Part shown: in pieces, positions 13,492 through 13,888 of the stretch | Position numbering within the stretch: position 1 is the stretch's first letter | How the letters are laid out: the number at the start of each line of letters is the position of its first letter | Source: F1-20-MAGs119 sp041164425 | GTDB lineage: Bacteria; Actinomycetota; Acidimicrobiia; Acidimicrobiales; Ilumatobacteraceae | Direction: 5' to 3' | Length of the DNA stretch: 13,888 nucleotides | Assembly (NCBI GenBank): GCA_041164425.1 | Contig: JBEAPO010000082.1 | Coordinates: forward strand, 1-13,888 | Translations under genes and position numbers: made by a program | Notes under the pieces: generated by a model | Databases searched by the model: none | The model's input: only the letters and a program-made list of their open reading frames with translations | Told to the model about the DNA's origin: nothing

Positions 13492-13888
13492 GTGCCTGTT
13501 TTCCAGACGACGCCGGGGACGCGCGACATCCTGCCCCCCGACGCCTCCCGCTGGCGTGCCTTGGTCGACACGTTTGCCACGGTCGTTGAACGTGCCGGGT
13601 ACGAACAGATCATTTTGCCGATGTTCGAGGACCTCGGTGTCTTTCAGCGGCTCGGTGACGCCACCGACGTCGTCACGAAAGAGATGTACGACTTCATCGA
13701 CAAGGGAGATCGCCACATCGCTCTTCGTCCCGAACAGACGGCTGGCGTATGTCGGGCGTTCGTGCAGCACCATCCAACGGTGCCTTGGAAGGTGTGGTAC
13801 TCGGGTCCGAACTTCCGCTACGAAAAAGCCCAACAAGGTCGGTACCGCCAGTTCGACCAAGTGGGTATCGAGGTGTTGGGTGCCGATG
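13492..13888 (+). CDS. hisS: Histidyl-tRNA synthetase, N-terminal part
   Basis: Class II aminoacyl-tRNA synthetase that charges tRNA-His; only the first 132 codons are inside the window. Visible are the N-terminal segment TTPGTRDILPPDASRW (6-21), motif 1 around GYEQIILPMFED (36-47), the histidine-binding stretch LRPEQTAGVCRAF (78-90) and motif 2 GPNFRYEKAQQGRYRQF (105-121) with its class II arginine. The residue after RPE is Gln where many bacterial enzymes have Gly. The start is GTG nine bases after the relA stop, with no Shine-Dalgarno and a -10-like hexamer at leaderless spacing. Placement downstream of the rel gene is a widely shared arrangement. Confidence 0.95.
   Translation, partial: MPVFQTTPGTRDILPPDASRWRALVDTFATVVERAGYEQIILPMFEDLGVFQRLGDATDVVTKEMYDFIDKGDRHIALRPEQTAGVCRAFVQHHPTVPWKVWYSGPNFRYEKAQQGRYRQFDQVGIEVLGAD

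Noticed and set aside
1..13888. Mobile elements, CRISPR arrays, defence, toxin-antitoxin or secondary-metabolite genes, tRNA or rRNA genes
   Set aside because: Searched by eye on both strands. No terminal inverted repeats with transposase, no regularly spaced repeats and no such gene families were seen; every long stretch is accounted for by housekeeping genes.

Overview
The window is a compact, GC-rich stretch of core bacterial chromosome with all genes on the + strand and almost no intergenic space. The gene order (pdxS-pdxT-yebC-bcp-ruvC-ruvA-ruvB-queA-tgt-yajC-secD-secF-apt-relA-hisS) and the protein features (actinobacterial-type PdxS/PdxT, split SecD/SecF, a Thr-rich low-complexity stretch in SecD, frequent GTG starts, leaderless-type starts) point to an actinobacterium. 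The Thr-rich linker style suggests class Acidimicrobiia, but that placement is inference from sequence style, not from a search.

Layout. Positions 1-338 are the 3' end of a DUF3048-type (YerB-like) gene. 388-1914 encodes the two-subunit PLP synthase PdxS/PdxT. 1917-3115 encodes YebC and a Bcp/PrxQ peroxiredoxin. 3155-5335 encodes the Holliday-junction machinery RuvC, RuvA and RuvB. 5340-7458 encodes the two queuosine tRNA-modification enzymes QueA and Tgt. 7479-10692 encodes the YajC, SecD and SecF accessory part of the Sec translocon. 10698-13482 encodes adenine phosphoribosyltransferase and the bifunctional (p)ppGpp synthetase/hydrolase Rel. From 13492 the histidyl-tRNA synthetase gene begins and runs off the window. 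No RNA gene, insertion sequence, CRISPR array, phage gene or convincing terminator was seen, and no gap between genes exceeds 50 bases.

Expression logic. Junctions fall into two kinds. Some genes are translationally coupled by short overlaps (yebC/bcp, ruvC/ruvA, ruvA/ruvB, secD/secF) or carry a visible Shine-Dalgarno sequence (yebC, secF, relA). Five others (pdxS, ruvC, queA, yajC, hisS) have no Shine-Dalgarno; each has a TANNNT hexamer ending 6 or 7 bases before its start codon, the spacing expected of a -10 box that starts transcription at the first base of the start codon. These five starts would divide the block into transcription units pdxS-pdxT-yebC-bcp / ruvC-ruvA-ruvB / queA-tgt / yajC-secD-secF-apt-relA / hisS, which match the functional groups. 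This is the most interesting pattern here.

I found no undescribed biological system. Smaller oddities worth a look are a displaced second cysteine in Bcp, the Thr-rich repeat-bearing insertion and a cysteine pair in the exported head of SecD, a 21-bp tandem duplication extending the C terminus of Rel, and the basic tail of SecF.
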